From contig NZ_JAGGCS010000005.1 in the NCBI RefSeq assembly GCF_022884085.1, positions 124,001 to 188,000 of the forward strand: a DNA stretch of 64,000 nucleotides. Direction: 5' to 3'. How positions within the stretch are numbered: the first letter of the stretch is position 1; each line of letters starts with the position of its first letter. The stretch is from Paenirhizobium cremeum. GTDB lineage: Bacteria > Pseudomonadota > Alphaproteobacteria > Rhizobiales > Rhizobiaceae. Below are positions 34,181 through 43,262 of this stretch, in pieces. Made by a program: the position numbers and the translations under genes. Below the pieces are notes generated by a model, which did not search any database, had not been told where the DNA came from, and saw only the letters and a list, made by a program, of their open reading frames with translations.

Positions 34181-36295
34181 ATGAACATCGCGAGCCCTAT
34201 TCGTAAGACCGGTCACACGGTCTGTCCGCACGACTGTCCCTCCGCCTGCGCGCTCAACGTCGACGTCGAGCCGGACGGCCGCATCGGCCGAGTACGCGGG
34301 GCACCCGACAACAGCTATACCGCCGGCGTCATCTGCGCCAAGGTCGCCCGTTATGCCGAGCGGCTCTATCATCCGGGCCGGCTTCTGACGCCGAAACGGC
34401 GCAAGGGAGCAAAGGGCGCGGGCGACTGGCAGGAGGTTTCATGGGATGCGGCCCTCGACGAGATCGCCGAGGCCTTCCTCAAGGCGGAGGCGGTGCACGG
34501 CTCCGAGACGATCTGGCCGTATTTCTATGCCGGCACCATGGGGCAGGTGCAGCGCGACTCGATCGAACGGTTGCGCCACGCCAAGCGCTATTCCGGCTTC
34601 CTGGGTACGATCTGCACCAACATGGCCTGGACCGGCTATGTCATGGGAACCGGTGCGCTTCGCGGACCAGACCCGCGTGAGATGGCGAAAGCCGATTGCG
34701 TCGTCATCTGGGGAACGAATGCGGTGGCCACACAGGTCAACGTCATGACCCATGCGACCCGCGCCCGAAAGGAACGCGGCGCGAAGATCGTCGTCATCGA
34801 CATCTACGACAATCCGACGATGAAGCAGGCCGATCTCGGCCTGATCGTCCGTCCGGGCACGGATGCGGCACTGGCCTGTGCGCTGATGCATGTCGCCTTC
34901 CGCGACGGTTATGCCGACCGCGAATACATGGCGAAATACGCCGACGATCCCGAAGGTCTCGAGGCGCATCTCGAAAGCCGCACACCGGAATGGGCGGCAG
35001 CCATCACTGGCCTTTCCGTCGACGAGATCGAGACGCTGGCGAAGCTGGTGGGAACGACGAGAAGGACCTTCTTCCGCCTCGGTTACGGTTTTGCCCGTCA
35101 GCGCAACGGTTCGGTGGCCATGCACGCAGCGCTCTCGGTCTCGACCGTGCTCGGCCTCTGGCAATACGAAGGCGGCGGCGCCTTCCACAACAACGGGGAT
35201 ATCTACCGTCTGAACAAGTCGGAACTGATGGGTACTGCCTATATGGACCCGTCGATCCGAATGCTCGACCAATCGCAGATCGGCCGTGTTCTGACAGGCG
35301 ATCCGGAAGCGCTGCGCCATGGCGGGCCGGTGACGGCGCTCCTGATCCAGAACACCAATCCGATGAATGTCGCGCCCGAACAGCGGCTGGTGAGACAGGG
35401 TTTCCTACGTGACGACCTCTTCGTCGCCGTCCACGAGCAGTTCATGACGGAAACCGCCGAGGTCGCCGATATCGTGCTGCCGGCCACCATGTTTGTGGAG
35501 CATGACGATATCTATCGCGGCGGCGGCCATAGCCACATCCTCCTCGGGCCGAAGCTGGTGGAGCCGCCGGAAACGGTGCGCACCAATCTCTTCGTGATCG
35601 AGGAACTGGCGAAGCGTCTCGGCGTGTCCAACTATCCGGGCTTCGGTCTTTCCGAACAGGAGCATATCGACCGGCTTTTGAAGGCAAGCGGACAGCCCGG
35701 CTATGACGAGTTGAAGGCCGGCCGCTGGATCGACTGTCAGCCGGACTTCCGTTCTGCCCATTTCCTCGATGGTTTCGGCCATCCGGATGGCAAGTTCCGC
35801 TTCCGGCCGGATTGGGTTGCGGGCAAGTCTCCCAACAAGCCGCCGGCAAACGTCGGCAATCTCGGCCCCGTTGCAGCCTTGCCTGCGCTTCCCGATCATG
35901 TCGACCTGATCGAGGTTGCGGACGCCGAACATCCCTTCCGCCTCGCCACGTCTCCCGCCCGCAACTTCCTGAATTCGACCTTCGCCGAAACGCCGACCTC
36001 GGTCGAGAAGGAGGGCAGGCCGGAAGTCATGGTCAACCCGCAGGATGCGGAACGGCTTTCGATTGCCGTCGGCGATATTGTTCGCATCGGCAACCGGCGC
36101 GGCGAGGTCAGGATACATGCGCGGGTCACCGAAGCGGTGAAACCGGGCGTGCTCGTGGCCGAGGGATTGTGGCCGAACAAGGCGCATCTCGACGGGGAGG
36201 GCATCAACGTGCTGACCGGCGCCGATTGCGTAGCGCCCCATGGTGGCGCGGCCTTCCACGACAACAAGGTCTGGCTCGCGAAGGACGGCGAATGA
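34181..36295 (+). CDS. Molybdopterin-dependent oxidoreductase (DMSO-reductase superfamily)
   Basis: A 704-residue enzyme with an N-terminal [4Fe-4S] site (Cys15, 19, 23 and 52: VCPHDCPSAC and GVICAK), the bis-MGD-binding domains (GTICTNMAWTGY with Cys145 as a possible Mo ligand; VVIWGTNAVATQVN; IVVIDIYDNPT) and the C-terminal beta-barrel (PTSVEKEGRPEVMVNP). No Tat signal, so it is cytoplasmic. It resembles formate-dehydrogenase or assimilatory-nitrate-reductase-like proteins without a clear substrate. No electron-transfer subunit adjoins it. The Nudix gene overlaps its stop by four bases. Confidence 0.9.
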   Translation: MNIASPIRKTGHTVCPHDCPSACALNVDVEPDGRIGRVRGAPDNSYTAGVICAKVARYAERLYHPGRLLTPKRRKGAKGAGDWQEVSWDAALDEIAEAFLKAEAVHGSETIWPYFYAGTMGQVQRDSIERLRHAKRYSGFLGTICTNMAWTGYVMGTGALRGPDPREMAKADCVVIWGTNAVATQVNVMTHATRARKERGAKIVVIDIYDNPTMKQADLGLIVRPGTDAALACALMHVAFRDGYADREYMAKYADDPEGLEAHLESRTPEWAAAITGLSVDEIETLAKLVGTTRRTFFRLGYGFARQRNGSVAMHAALSVSTVLGLWQYEGGGAFHNNGDIYRLNKSELMGTAYMDPSIRMLDQSQIGRVLTGDPEALRHGGPVTALLIQNTNPMNVAPEQRLVRQGFLRDDLFVAVHEQFMTETAEVADIVLPATMFVEHDDIYRGGGHSHILLGPKLVEPPETVRTNLFVIEELAKRLGVSNYPGFGLSEQEHIDRLLKASGQPGYDELKAGRWIDCQPDFRSAHFLDGFGHPDGKFRFRPDWVAGKSPNKPPANVGNLGPVAALPALPDHVDLIEVADAEHPFRLATSPARNFLNSTFAETPTSVEKEGRPEVMVNPQDAERLSIAVGDIVRIGNRRGEVRIHARVTEAVKPGVLVAEGLWPNKAHLDGEGINVLTGADCVAPHGGAAFHDNKVWLAKDGE

Positions 36296-36894
36296 GCCGC
36301 TTCGACCGGACGGGCATCGACATCGTCAGCGACGAGACCGTCTGGAAGGGATGGAGCACCCTGCGTCGCGTCGTTTTCGACTATGGGCGCGACGGCGATA
36401 CGACGCAGCTCGAATGGGAGGTCTTCGATCGGGGCGAGGCTGTTGCCGTGCTCCTGCACGACCCTCACCGGGATGCAGTGGTTCTGGTGCGGCAGTTCAG
36501 AATTCCGGTTTATCTCCAGGGAGATGCTCCGTTTCTGCTGGAAGTGCCGGCCGGCTCCATGGAGCATGGCGAGGATCCCGCTGAGACGGTCGTCCGGGAG
36601 GCCGAGGAAGAAACCGGCTTTCACATCAAGCGGGTGAGGCGACTGTTCTCGGTCTACATGTCGCCGGGGGCGGTCACGGAGAAAATCCATTTTTTCCATG
36701 CCGAGATCAGCCAGGCTGACAAGGTCTCCGAGGGTGGAGGGCTGGACGAGGAGCACGAGGATATCGAACTCGTGGACATCCCGTTCGAAAGCGCCCTTGC
36801 CATGATTGAAAGCGGAGAAATCTGCGACGCCAAGACGATCATGCTGCTGCAATGGGCGGCCCTGAACCGCGCGCGGCTTTCCGGGGAAGGCTGA
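36292..36894 (+). CDS. Nudix hydrolase (ADP-sugar/GDP-mannose pyrophosphatase type)
   Basis: A 200-residue Nudix enzyme. The Nudix box is perfect: G-x5-E-x7-RE-x2-EE-x-G in GSMEHGEDPAETVV followed by REAEEETGF. The upstream VVLVRQFRIPVY and downstream SPGAVTEKIHFF blocks are typical of the ADP-ribose/GDP-mannose (NudF/NudK) group. The ATG overlaps the stop of the molybdopterin oxidoreductase (ATGA), so translation is coupled; a functional link between the two is not obvious from the families. Confidence 0.92.
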   Translation: MSRFDRTGIDIVSDETVWKGWSTLRRVVFDYGRDGDTTQLEWEVFDRGEAVAVLLHDPHRDAVVLVRQFRIPVYLQGDAPFLLEVPAGSMEHGEDPAETVVREAEEETGFHIKRVRRLFSVYMSPGAVTEKIHFFHAEISQADKVSEGGGLDEEHEDIELVDIPFESALAMIESGEICDAKTIMLLQWAALNRARLSGEG

Positions 36895-36907
36895 TCCTTA
36901 TCGCGTG

Positions 36908-36945
36908 AAAAAAGGCCGCGAACGTGCAAAGATACGTTCGCGGCC
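36908..36945 (-). terminator. Rho-independent terminator of the omptin gene at 36987
   Basis: On the minus strand a perfect 12-bp stem, GGCCGCGAACGT with ACGTTCGCGGCC around an eight-base loop, is followed by six T. It begins about 40 bases after the omptin stop codon. Confidence 0.92.
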
Positions 36946-36986
36946 AGACGGACGGCATGGCTGGCCGTCCGCGGGGGCTGGGATTG

Positions 36987-37925
36987 TCAGAACTTGCCCT
37001 TCAGGCCGAAGGAGATCGAAACGGCCTGGAAATCCGCCCCGGCACCATTGGAGAAGTGCTGGTCTTCGCTTGCTCCGGTCGTGTCGACCATGCGGACGTC
37101 ACCCTTGGATTCGAAGACCTTCTCGAAATTGCCGGCGACGTAGAACGCAGCATTCTGCGTCAACTCGTAGTTCACCGCGACATTGGCACCGAACATCGGC
37201 GCGGCTTCCATGGAATCGTAGAAGCGCAGGTCACGCATCCAGTGATCGTCGATATCCTCGATGCCGAAGCTCAGGCCGCCCTTGAGTCCGCCCGAAATCG
37301 TAAAGGCGCCGATCTTGTGCTCCGCATTTGCCGCCAGGAAGGCAACCGGGATCTTCTGCCGGTAGCTGATCGCCCTTTCGCCATCGGCGAAACTGCCCAC
37401 GGTGTCGTGCAGGGCGGAGGTGCTGTAGATATAGGAGCCGCCGAACGCGCTCCACTTCACGTCGGAATAGCCGAAACCGACCCCGACATCGAGGGTCGTC
37501 GCGTCATCGGAGTAGACATCACGATCCACCTCGATCGAGCCGTTGAAATAGTGGTCGAGTTGCGTGTCCGGATGGGTGGAGCGATGCGTCCAGTCATCGA
37601 TGGAATAGACGAGCCAATCGTAATCGACCATATGGCCGTTGCCGTTGGCGCCGATGTCGACGTTTGCCTTCACGCTCCAGTTTTTGTCGAGATTGGCGGT
37701 CGCGCCGAGGGTGTAGAGCATGACGCCCTTGCTTTCCCAGTCGAGCTGGCTGAGCTTGTGCGATCCGTCATAGACATATTCGCCGGCCTTGATATTGGCG
37801 AAGCCGATGCCCCCGTAGATGGAGAAACTCTGGTCCGGAGAAGTGAACAGATTGTCGGCCGCCATCGCCGGAGAACAGAAGACAAGACCCGCCAGCAAAG
37901 CGGCTTTGGTGCGAAGAAGAGACAT
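36987..37925 (-). CDS. Omptin-family outer-membrane protease, copy 1
   Basis: A 312-residue outer-membrane protease. After the signal peptide (to about residue 22) the blocks follow E. coli OmpT: EYVYDGSHKLSQLDWESK, HMVDYDWL with the catalytic Asp pair (Asp101, Asp103), STHPDTQLDHY, GGSYIYST, GSFADGERAISYRQK, the Asp226/His228 dyad in EDIDDHWMRD, and a terminal Phe. All four catalytic residues are present. OmpT cuts between dibasic residues; specificity here is unknown. The start has GGGGG eight bases upstream. It lies 162 bp downstream of copy 2 and has its own terminator. Confidence 0.92.
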   Translation of the reverse strand: MSLLRTKAALLAGLVFCSPAMAADNLFTSPDQSFSIYGGIGFANIKAGEYVYDGSHKLSQLDWESKGVMLYTLGATANLDKNWSVKANVDIGANGNGHMVDYDWLVYSIDDWTHRSTHPDTQLDHYFNGSIEVDRDVYSDDATTLDVGVGFGYSDVKWSAFGGSYIYSTSALHDTVGSFADGERAISYRQKIPVAFLAANAEHKIGAFTISGGLKGGLSFGIEDIDDHWMRDLRFYDSMEAAPMFGANVAVNYELTQNAAFYVAGNFEKVFESKGDVRMVDTTGASEDQHFSNGAGADFQAVSISFGLKGKF

Positions 37926-38087
37926 GTAATTACCCCCATGCGTCGTGTTCTAATGCCGACGGACACTAAGGTTTTCCTCTTTTTCCTCAACGGGTTGAAC
38001 CGTCCATTTCTGGGGGTGCCCCGGGCCAAAAATGGGTTTATTGATCGGAGAAGTGATTTTTGAACTTCGGCGCTGGCCCGGCCGACC

Positions 38088-39029
38088 TCAGAAACGGCCC
38101 TTGAGACCGAACGAGACCGACCACGACTGGAAGTCAGCACCTGCCGCGTCGTCGTAATTCGCCGATGCGGAGCTGGTCGTGCTCTCGACCTTGGTATCGC
38201 CCTTGACGTGATAGACTTTCTGGAAGTCGCCGGCCACGTAGATCGACGCCGACGGCAGCAGCTGGTAATCGAGCGAGACATTGGCGCCGATCATCGGCGC
38301 GGGCTTCATGTCGTCATAGAAGCGCAGGTCGCGCAGCCAGTGATCGTCGATGTCGCTGATGCCGAAGGTGGCGCCGCCCTGTATGCCGCCGGCAAGGGTC
38401 AGCGCTCCGATGCGCTGCTCGGCATTGGCGGAAACGAAGGCGACGGGAATCTTCTGCCGGTAAGTGATGCCTTTTTCCCCATCGGCGAAGTTGCCGACCG
38501 TGTCGTGCAGCGCATAGGTCGAATAGATGTAACTGCCGCCATAGGCGCTCCATTGCACGTCCGAATAACCGAGGCCGCCGCCAAGCGAAAGTCGTGTCGT
38601 ATCGGTCTGGTAAAGGGTTCTGTCCGCTTCGATCGTGCCGCTCAGATAGTGGTCGAGCCGGGTGTCGGGATGGACGGACTGGTGAGTCCAGTCATCGATG
38701 GAATAGACCAGCCAGTCCCTGTCGACCATGTGGCCGTCGCCATCCATGCCGATGTCGAGCTTGCCTTTCAGACGCCAGTTGTATCCGAGTTCCAACGTTG
38801 CCCCCATCTTGGCCGTTGGGACATTCTTGCTCTCCCAGTCGAGCTGGCTGAGCTTGTGGCTTCCGTCATAGACGTATTCCCCGGCCTCAAGGCTGGTGAG
38901 GCCGAAGCCGGCAAACGCGCTCACCGAGCCGTCGGACGAGGAGTAGAAATTGTCCTGGGCGCGAGCGGGCAGGGCGATGGCCACTACGGCTGACGCAATC
39001 AGCGGTAAATGAGAAAAACGAATCGCCAT
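38088..39029 (-). CDS. Omptin-family outer-membrane protease, copy 2
   Basis: A 313-residue tandem paralogue of the gene at 36987, same strand. Signal peptide ends ARAQ (about residue 25); the OmpT blocks are EYVYDGSHKLSQLDWESK, HMVDRDWL (Asp103, Asp105), SVHPDTRLDHY, GGSYIYST, GNFADGEKGITYRQK and SDIDDHWLRD (Asp228, His230). The two copies share the long motifs exactly but differ clearly in loops, so duplication is old. The ATG at 39029 has AAGGGG upstream; a start at 39053 lacks one. The 162-base gap before copy 1 may hold a second promoter. Confidence 0.92.
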   Translation of the reverse strand: MAIRFSHLPLIASAVVAIALPARAQDNFYSSSDGSVSAFAGFGLTSLEAGEYVYDGSHKLSQLDWESKNVPTAKMGATLELGYNWRLKGKLDIGMDGDGHMVDRDWLVYSIDDWTHQSVHPDTRLDHYLSGTIEADRTLYQTDTTRLSLGGGLGYSDVQWSAYGGSYIYSTYALHDTVGNFADGEKGITYRQKIPVAFVSANAEQRIGALTLAGGIQGGATFGISDIDDHWLRDLRFYDDMKPAPMIGANVSLDYQLLPSASIYVAGDFQKVYHVKGDTKVESTTSSASANYDDAAGADFQSWSVSFGLKGRF

Positions 39030-39118
39030 GCCCTGCAACCCCTTGTTGTTCATGGGGAGCCTGCATCGGAATGGTTAATGATTGGCTAGCGCAGGATATG
39101 CCGCGGCATGCCGCTCGA

Positions 39119-40069
39119 TCAGAACGCGAGGGCTTCGGCATCCGCTTCCGCGAGGTTTGCAAGGGATGGCGCAGTGCGCACCATCTCGTATTTAACCTGC
39201 GTCACCTTCACGGCCCGGTACCAGTCGACGAGGTCGCCCCAGGGATCGTTGATCTTGGCCAGTCCCGCGATGAAAGCCGCGATGGTTCCTACTTCGGTCT
39301 GGCCGGTGACCACGAAGTAGCCGCCCAAGGCCAGGATGCCGGCGTAACCGAGCTGGGTGAGGAAATTCATGAGGAAGTTCATGGTGAATTTGATCTTGTA
39401 GACGCCCATATTGAGCGCGAAGATCTGCTCGATCCTCTTGTCCTGCACGCCATCTGTATCGACCGCCGCGCCGCGCTCGACGATGCCGGCGCTCATCTGG
39501 CGGGTGACGTCGATCTTGGCTCCGACACGGCGATTGATGGCCGATTGCATCAGCGGCACGAAACCGATCTGCGGACAGAAGACCAGCACGACCACGAGTG
39601 CCATCATCGGCTGGAGATAGATGAGATAGCCGGTGACGGTTACAAGGATGCCTGCCTGCAGCAATGGCTCAGAGATGGCGCCGCCGACAAAGCCGCCGAT
39701 GGGTTCTGCCTCGGCGATGACGATCGAAAGTTCAGCCCCCTCCTTCCTGATGTCGACGGGAGCGGGATGAACCTTGTCGGAGACGAAGACGACACGGCGC
39801 AGCCACCGCACCGATCTCTCGCCGATCCAGTTGCGGTAGATGTTGAGCGCGAGTTTTACGGCTCCTTCGGCAAGGACGCAAAGCACATAAAGTGCCACCA
39901 GCGTGAGGATGGCGCTGAACGGGTGCCGGTCGGTTGCGTCGTTGACGATCCTTCGCTGGATTTCGAGCGGTACCGTGCCGAGAAGAAACAGGAGTACGGA
40001 CAGGATGGCGATGACAGCCTGATGCGGGCCGCTGACCTGCCAGACGAAGCGATAAAGTGAAGTCGGCAC
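39119..40069 (-). CDS. ABC-transporter transmembrane-domain protein lacking an ATPase
   Basis: A 316-residue inner-membrane protein built like one exporter-type ABC transmembrane domain: about six hydrophobic segments (HQAVIAILSVLLFLLGTVP, LTLVALYVLCVLAEG, AGILVTVTGYLIYL, MMALVVVLVFCPQIGF, GYAGILALGGYFVV, VGTIAAFIAGLAKI) and the coupling-helix-like RNWIGERSVRWLRR. It stops where a fused nucleotide-binding domain would begin: no Walker A, signature or Walker B follows, and the next gene is an omptin. The ATPase may be encoded elsewhere. Confidence 0.78.
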   Translation of the reverse strand: MPTSLYRFVWQVSGPHQAVIAILSVLLFLLGTVPLEIQRRIVNDATDRHPFSAILTLVALYVLCVLAEGAVKLALNIYRNWIGERSVRWLRRVVFVSDKVHPAPVDIRKEGAELSIVIAEAEPIGGFVGGAISEPLLQAGILVTVTGYLIYLQPMMALVVVLVFCPQIGFVPLMQSAINRRVGAKIDVTRQMSAGIVERGAAVDTDGVQDKRIEQIFALNMGVYKIKFTMNFLMNFLTQLGYAGILALGGYFVVTGQTEVGTIAAFIAGLAKINDPWGDLVDWYRAVKVTQVKYEMVRTAPSLANLAEADAEALAF

Positions 40070-40154
40070 CGCGATTCCCTGCCTTCTCGATCGATGTGCA
40101 GGGAATGTTGCGTGCGCGCGCCCGGCATTTCAAGCGTCGAGGTTGCCGCAGGCG

Positions 40155-40814
40155 TCAGAACGCCGCGATCAGCTTGTCGTCCGGACGGGGCGTATCCTGG
40201 GGTTCTCGAACGGCATGGCCGTTTTCCATGCGGACCTTGCCTTCCGCCATCAGCTTCAAGGCGAGCGGATAAAGCCGGTGTTCCACGGTCAGAACCCGCG
40301 CAGCGAGGCTGTCCGATGTATCTCCGGTCACGACCGGAACGGCCGCCTGCGCGAGGATCGGGCCTTCGTCCATGCCTTCGGTGACGAAATGCACGGTGCA
40401 GCCGGCGATCCGCATGCCTGCGTCGATGGCGCGCTGATGGGTATGCAGGCCCGGGAAGAGTGGCAGCAGGGAAGGGTGGATATTGATGATCCGGCCTTCG
40501 AAGCGCTGGATGAAATGGCCGGACAGCAGGCGCATGTAGCCGGCAAGGCAGATGATATCCGGCGACAGGCTTTCAAGCGTCGCAAGGATTGCGGCCTCAT
40601 GCTCGGCCTTGCCTGCGTAGTCCCGACGCTCGAAGACGAAGGTCGCAATGCCGCGCTCGGCAGCCTTGGCGATCCCGCCCGCCGTGGACTTGTCGGAGAT
40701 GACTGCGACCACCTCAGCTGGAAAATCCTTCGCCTCGCAAGCGGCTGCAAGCGCCAGCATGTTGGAGCCGCCGCCGGAAATGAAGACGACGACGCGTTTG
40801 CGCGGCATGGTCAT
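40155..40814 (-). CDS. purN: Phosphoribosylglycinamide formyltransferase
   Basis: A 219-residue folate-dependent GAR transformylase, third step of purine synthesis. Signature blocks: [15 protein letters not shown] (phosphate loop), [20 protein letters not shown] (part) with the formyl-transfer region [20 protein letters not shown] (Asn-His) and [19 protein letters not shown]. The ATG overlaps the purM stop by four bases, giving a purM-purN operon. The stretch after the stop (85 bp) leads to the ABC membrane gene on the same strand. Confidence 0.96.
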   Translation of the reverse strand: MTMPRKRVVVFISGGGSNMLALAAACEAKDFPAEVVAVISDKSTAGGIAKAAERGIATFVFERRDYAGKAEHEAAILATLESLSPDIICLAGYMRLLSGHFIQRFEGRIINIHPSLLPLFPGLHTHQRAIDAGMRIAGCTVHFVTEGMDEGPILAQAAVPVVTGDTSDSLAARVLTVEHRLYPLALKLMAEGKVRMENGHAVREPQDTPRPDDKLIAAF

Positions 40815-41884
40815 AGGGCAAGGACACCCTGATAGCGCGTGCCGGGCTCTCCCTCGGCGCGTGCGATCATCCGCCCGAGCCGGACAACGGTCTCGCCTTC
40901 GGCTTCAAGAATGGCCGAGACGCGACCGGCATCCGCTGCCGCGACCACGACGATCATGCCGATGCCGCAGTTGAAGGTACGCAGCATCTCGTTCTGTGCG
41001 ACGCCGCCGGTCTTTGCCAGCCAGGAGAAGACTGCCGGCGGTTTGATGGCGCCAAGGTCGATTTCCGCCGCCAGATGCTTCGGCAGGACGCGCGGAATGT
41101 TTTCCGGGAAACCGCCGCCGGTGATGTGTGCCAGCGCCTTGAGCGCACCCGTCTCGCGGATCGCCTTGAGGAGCGGCTTCACATAGATGCGGGTCGGCTC
41201 CAGCAGGGCCGCGCCGAGCGTCTTGTCGGCGTTGAAGGGCGCCTTGTCGTCCCAGGACAGGCCGGAAAGGCCAACGATCTTGCGCACCAGCGAGAAGCCG
41301 TTGGAGTGAACGCCGGAGGAAGAGAGACCGAGAATGACGTCGCCTTCCGCGATATCGCCGGCCGGCAGCAGCTTGCCGCGTTCGGCAGCGCCGACGGCAA
41401 AGCCCGCAAGGTCGTAGTCGCCGCCCGCATACATGCCGGGCATTTCGGCGGTTTCCCCGCCGATCAGCGCGCATCCTGCCTCGCGGCATCCGGCCGCGAT
41501 GCCGCCGACGATCGCCGCGCCCTGTTCTGGATCGAGCTTGCCGGTTGCGAAGTAGTCGAGAAAGAGCAGCGGCTCCGCGCCCTGTACCACGAGATCGTTC
41601 ACACACATGGCGACGAGGTCGATGCCGACAGTATCGTGGATGCCCGCGTCGATGGCGATCTTCAGCTTGGTGCCGACGCCGTCATTGGCGGCAACCAGGA
41701 TCGGGTCGTTGAAGCCTGCGGCCTTGAGGTCGAACAGGCCGCCGAAGCCGCCGATTTCGCCATCTGCGCCGGGACGGCGCGTCGAGCGAACCGCCGGCTT
41801 GATCTTCTCGACCAGCAGGTTTCCGGCATCGATGTCGACGCCGGCGTCGCTATAGGTCAGACCGTTCTTTCCAGACTGGCTCAT
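40811..41884 (-). CDS. purM: Phosphoribosylformylglycinamidine cyclo-ligase
   Basis: A 357-residue AIR synthetase, fifth step of purine synthesis. Family blocks: [64 protein letters not shown] and [16 protein letters not shown]. The start at 41884 has GGAGG six bases upstream; a longer open frame has none and poor character. Divergent from the perM-hdaA-ppk-ppx run, with 253 bp between that must hold both promoters. Confidence 0.96.
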   Translation of the reverse strand: MSQSGKNGLTYSDAGVDIDAGNLLVEKIKPAVRSTRRPGADGEIGGFGGLFDLKAAGFNDPILVAANDGVGTKLKIAIDAGIHDTVGIDLVAMCVNDLVVQGAEPLLFLDYFATGKLDPEQGAAIVGGIAAGCREAGCALIGGETAEMPGMYAGGDYDLAGFAVGAAERGKLLPAGDIAEGDVILGLSSSGVHSNGFSLVRKIVGLSGLSWDDKAPFNADKTLGAALLEPTRIYVKPLLKAIRETGALKALAHITGGGFPENIPRVLPKHLAAEIDLGAIKPPAVFSWLAKTGGVAQNEMLRTFNCGIGMIVVVAAADAGRVSAILEAEGETVVRLGRMIARAEGEPGTRYQGVLAL

Positions 41885-42137
41885 CCGTGCCTCCGATGGG
41901 TATCGATTATGCGGCTGGCAATTGCATGAAGAGGCTCGACATGCAAGCCGCGAGGCCGGATTCGCGATGTTTTCCGGCTGTTTTCGCAAGAGACTGATAT
42001 GTAGCTGCCCTTCGTTAGCCGGTGTCTCCATCCGGCAGCCATCTTGACCTGCGCTTTGCCCATACCCTAATTCCTATGGGCCGGTCCGTCGCGTATTCGC
42101 GCGAAGGGCGAGGCCGGCGCGACGAGAGGAACGCTTC

Positions 42138-43262
42138 ATGGTGCATCATATCAGCGGAACGGGTCTGCGGCGCCAGCTGCTGTTCTGGCTTGCTGCCCTC
42201 ATCGTCTTTGTCTTTTTCCTGATGACGTTCCGGGCGATTCTCCTGCCCTTCATTGCCGGCATGGCGCTGGCCTATTTTCTCGATCCGGTGGCGGACCGGC
42301 TGGAGCGGCTCGGTCTCAGCCGCATGATGGCGACGGTGGTCATCCTCATCGCCTTCGTCTTCGTTTTCGTCCTGTCGCTGATGATTATCATCCCGATCCT
42401 GGCGAGTCAGTTCAACCAGTTCATCCAGCATGTTCCGGGCTACGTTTCCGATCTGCAGAATTTCATCGCCACGTCGAACGCCGCCTGGCTGCCGCAATGG
42501 CTGAATACCCAGATGGATACCATCAAGGGGAATTTTTCGCGCTATCTCTCGGAAGGGGTAGGTTTCATCGGCACGCTTTTCGGACAGATCTGGAATTCCG
42601 GCAAGGCGCTCGTCGATATTGCCTCGCTTCTGGTCGTGACCCCCGTCGTGGCCTTTTATCTGCTCCTCGACTGGGACAGGATGATCGCCAAGGTCGATAG
42701 CTGGATCCCTCGTAATCATGTCGCCACCGTCCGCGAGATTGCGTCTGAACTCGACAATACCATTGCCGGCTTCGTGCGCGGCCAGGGATCGCTCTGCCTG
42801 ATTCTCGGCGTCTATTATGCCGTCGGCCTCTCCCTGATCGGGCTGAATTTCGGCCTGCTGATCGGCTTTTTCACCGGCATGATAAGCTTCATTCCCTATG
42901 TCGGCTCGACCGTCGGCCTGCTGCTTGCGGCGGGCGTCGCCCTGGTTCAGTTCTGGCCCGATTATGTACATCTCATCATCGTGGTGGTGTTCTTTTTCTC
43001 CGGACAGTTTATCGAAGGCAATATCCTGCAGCCGAAGCTTGTCGGCCAGAGCGTCGGCCTGCATCCCGTCTGGCTGATGTTTGCGCTGTTTGCCTTCGGC
43101 GCCCTGTTCGGCTTTGTCGGCGTTTTGGTCGCGGTGCCCGCCGCCGCCGCCATCGGCGTGCTTGTCCGTTTTGCGCTGGCACGGTATCTTGAGAGTGATT
43201 TGTATTACGGGCAAACGGCAGCCGGCGGCGAGCCGCCCGTGAAGGACGTTTCAGAGAAGTAG
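42138..43262 (+). CDS. AI-2E/PerM family membrane transporter
   Basis: A 374-residue inner-membrane protein of the AI-2 exporter-like (PerM/YdiK) family: about seven to eight hydrophobic segments, two at the N-terminus (FWLAALIVFVFFLMTFRAIL), a soluble middle region, then VTPVVAFYLLLDWDRMI, the GQGSLCLILGVYYAVGL and GMISFIPYVGSTVGLLLA blocks and the conserved EGNILQPKLVGQSVGLHP. Substrate in this branch is unknown. The start has GAGAGGAA at good spacing. Its TAG stop is followed at once by the hdaA ATG. Confidence 0.9.
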   Translation: MVHHISGTGLRRQLLFWLAALIVFVFFLMTFRAILLPFIAGMALAYFLDPVADRLERLGLSRMMATVVILIAFVFVFVLSLMIIIPILASQFNQFIQHVPGYVSDLQNFIATSNAAWLPQWLNTQMDTIKGNFSRYLSEGVGFIGTLFGQIWNSGKALVDIASLLVVTPVVAFYLLLDWDRMIAKVDSWIPRNHVATVREIASELDNTIAGFVRGQGSLCLILGVYYAVGLSLIGLNFGLLIGFFTGMISFIPYVGSTVGLLLAAGVALVQFWPDYVHLIIVVVFFFSGQFIEGNILQPKLVGQSVGLHPVWLMFALFAFGALFGFVGVLVAVPAAAAIGVLVRFALARYLESDLYYGQTAAGGEPPVKDVSEK

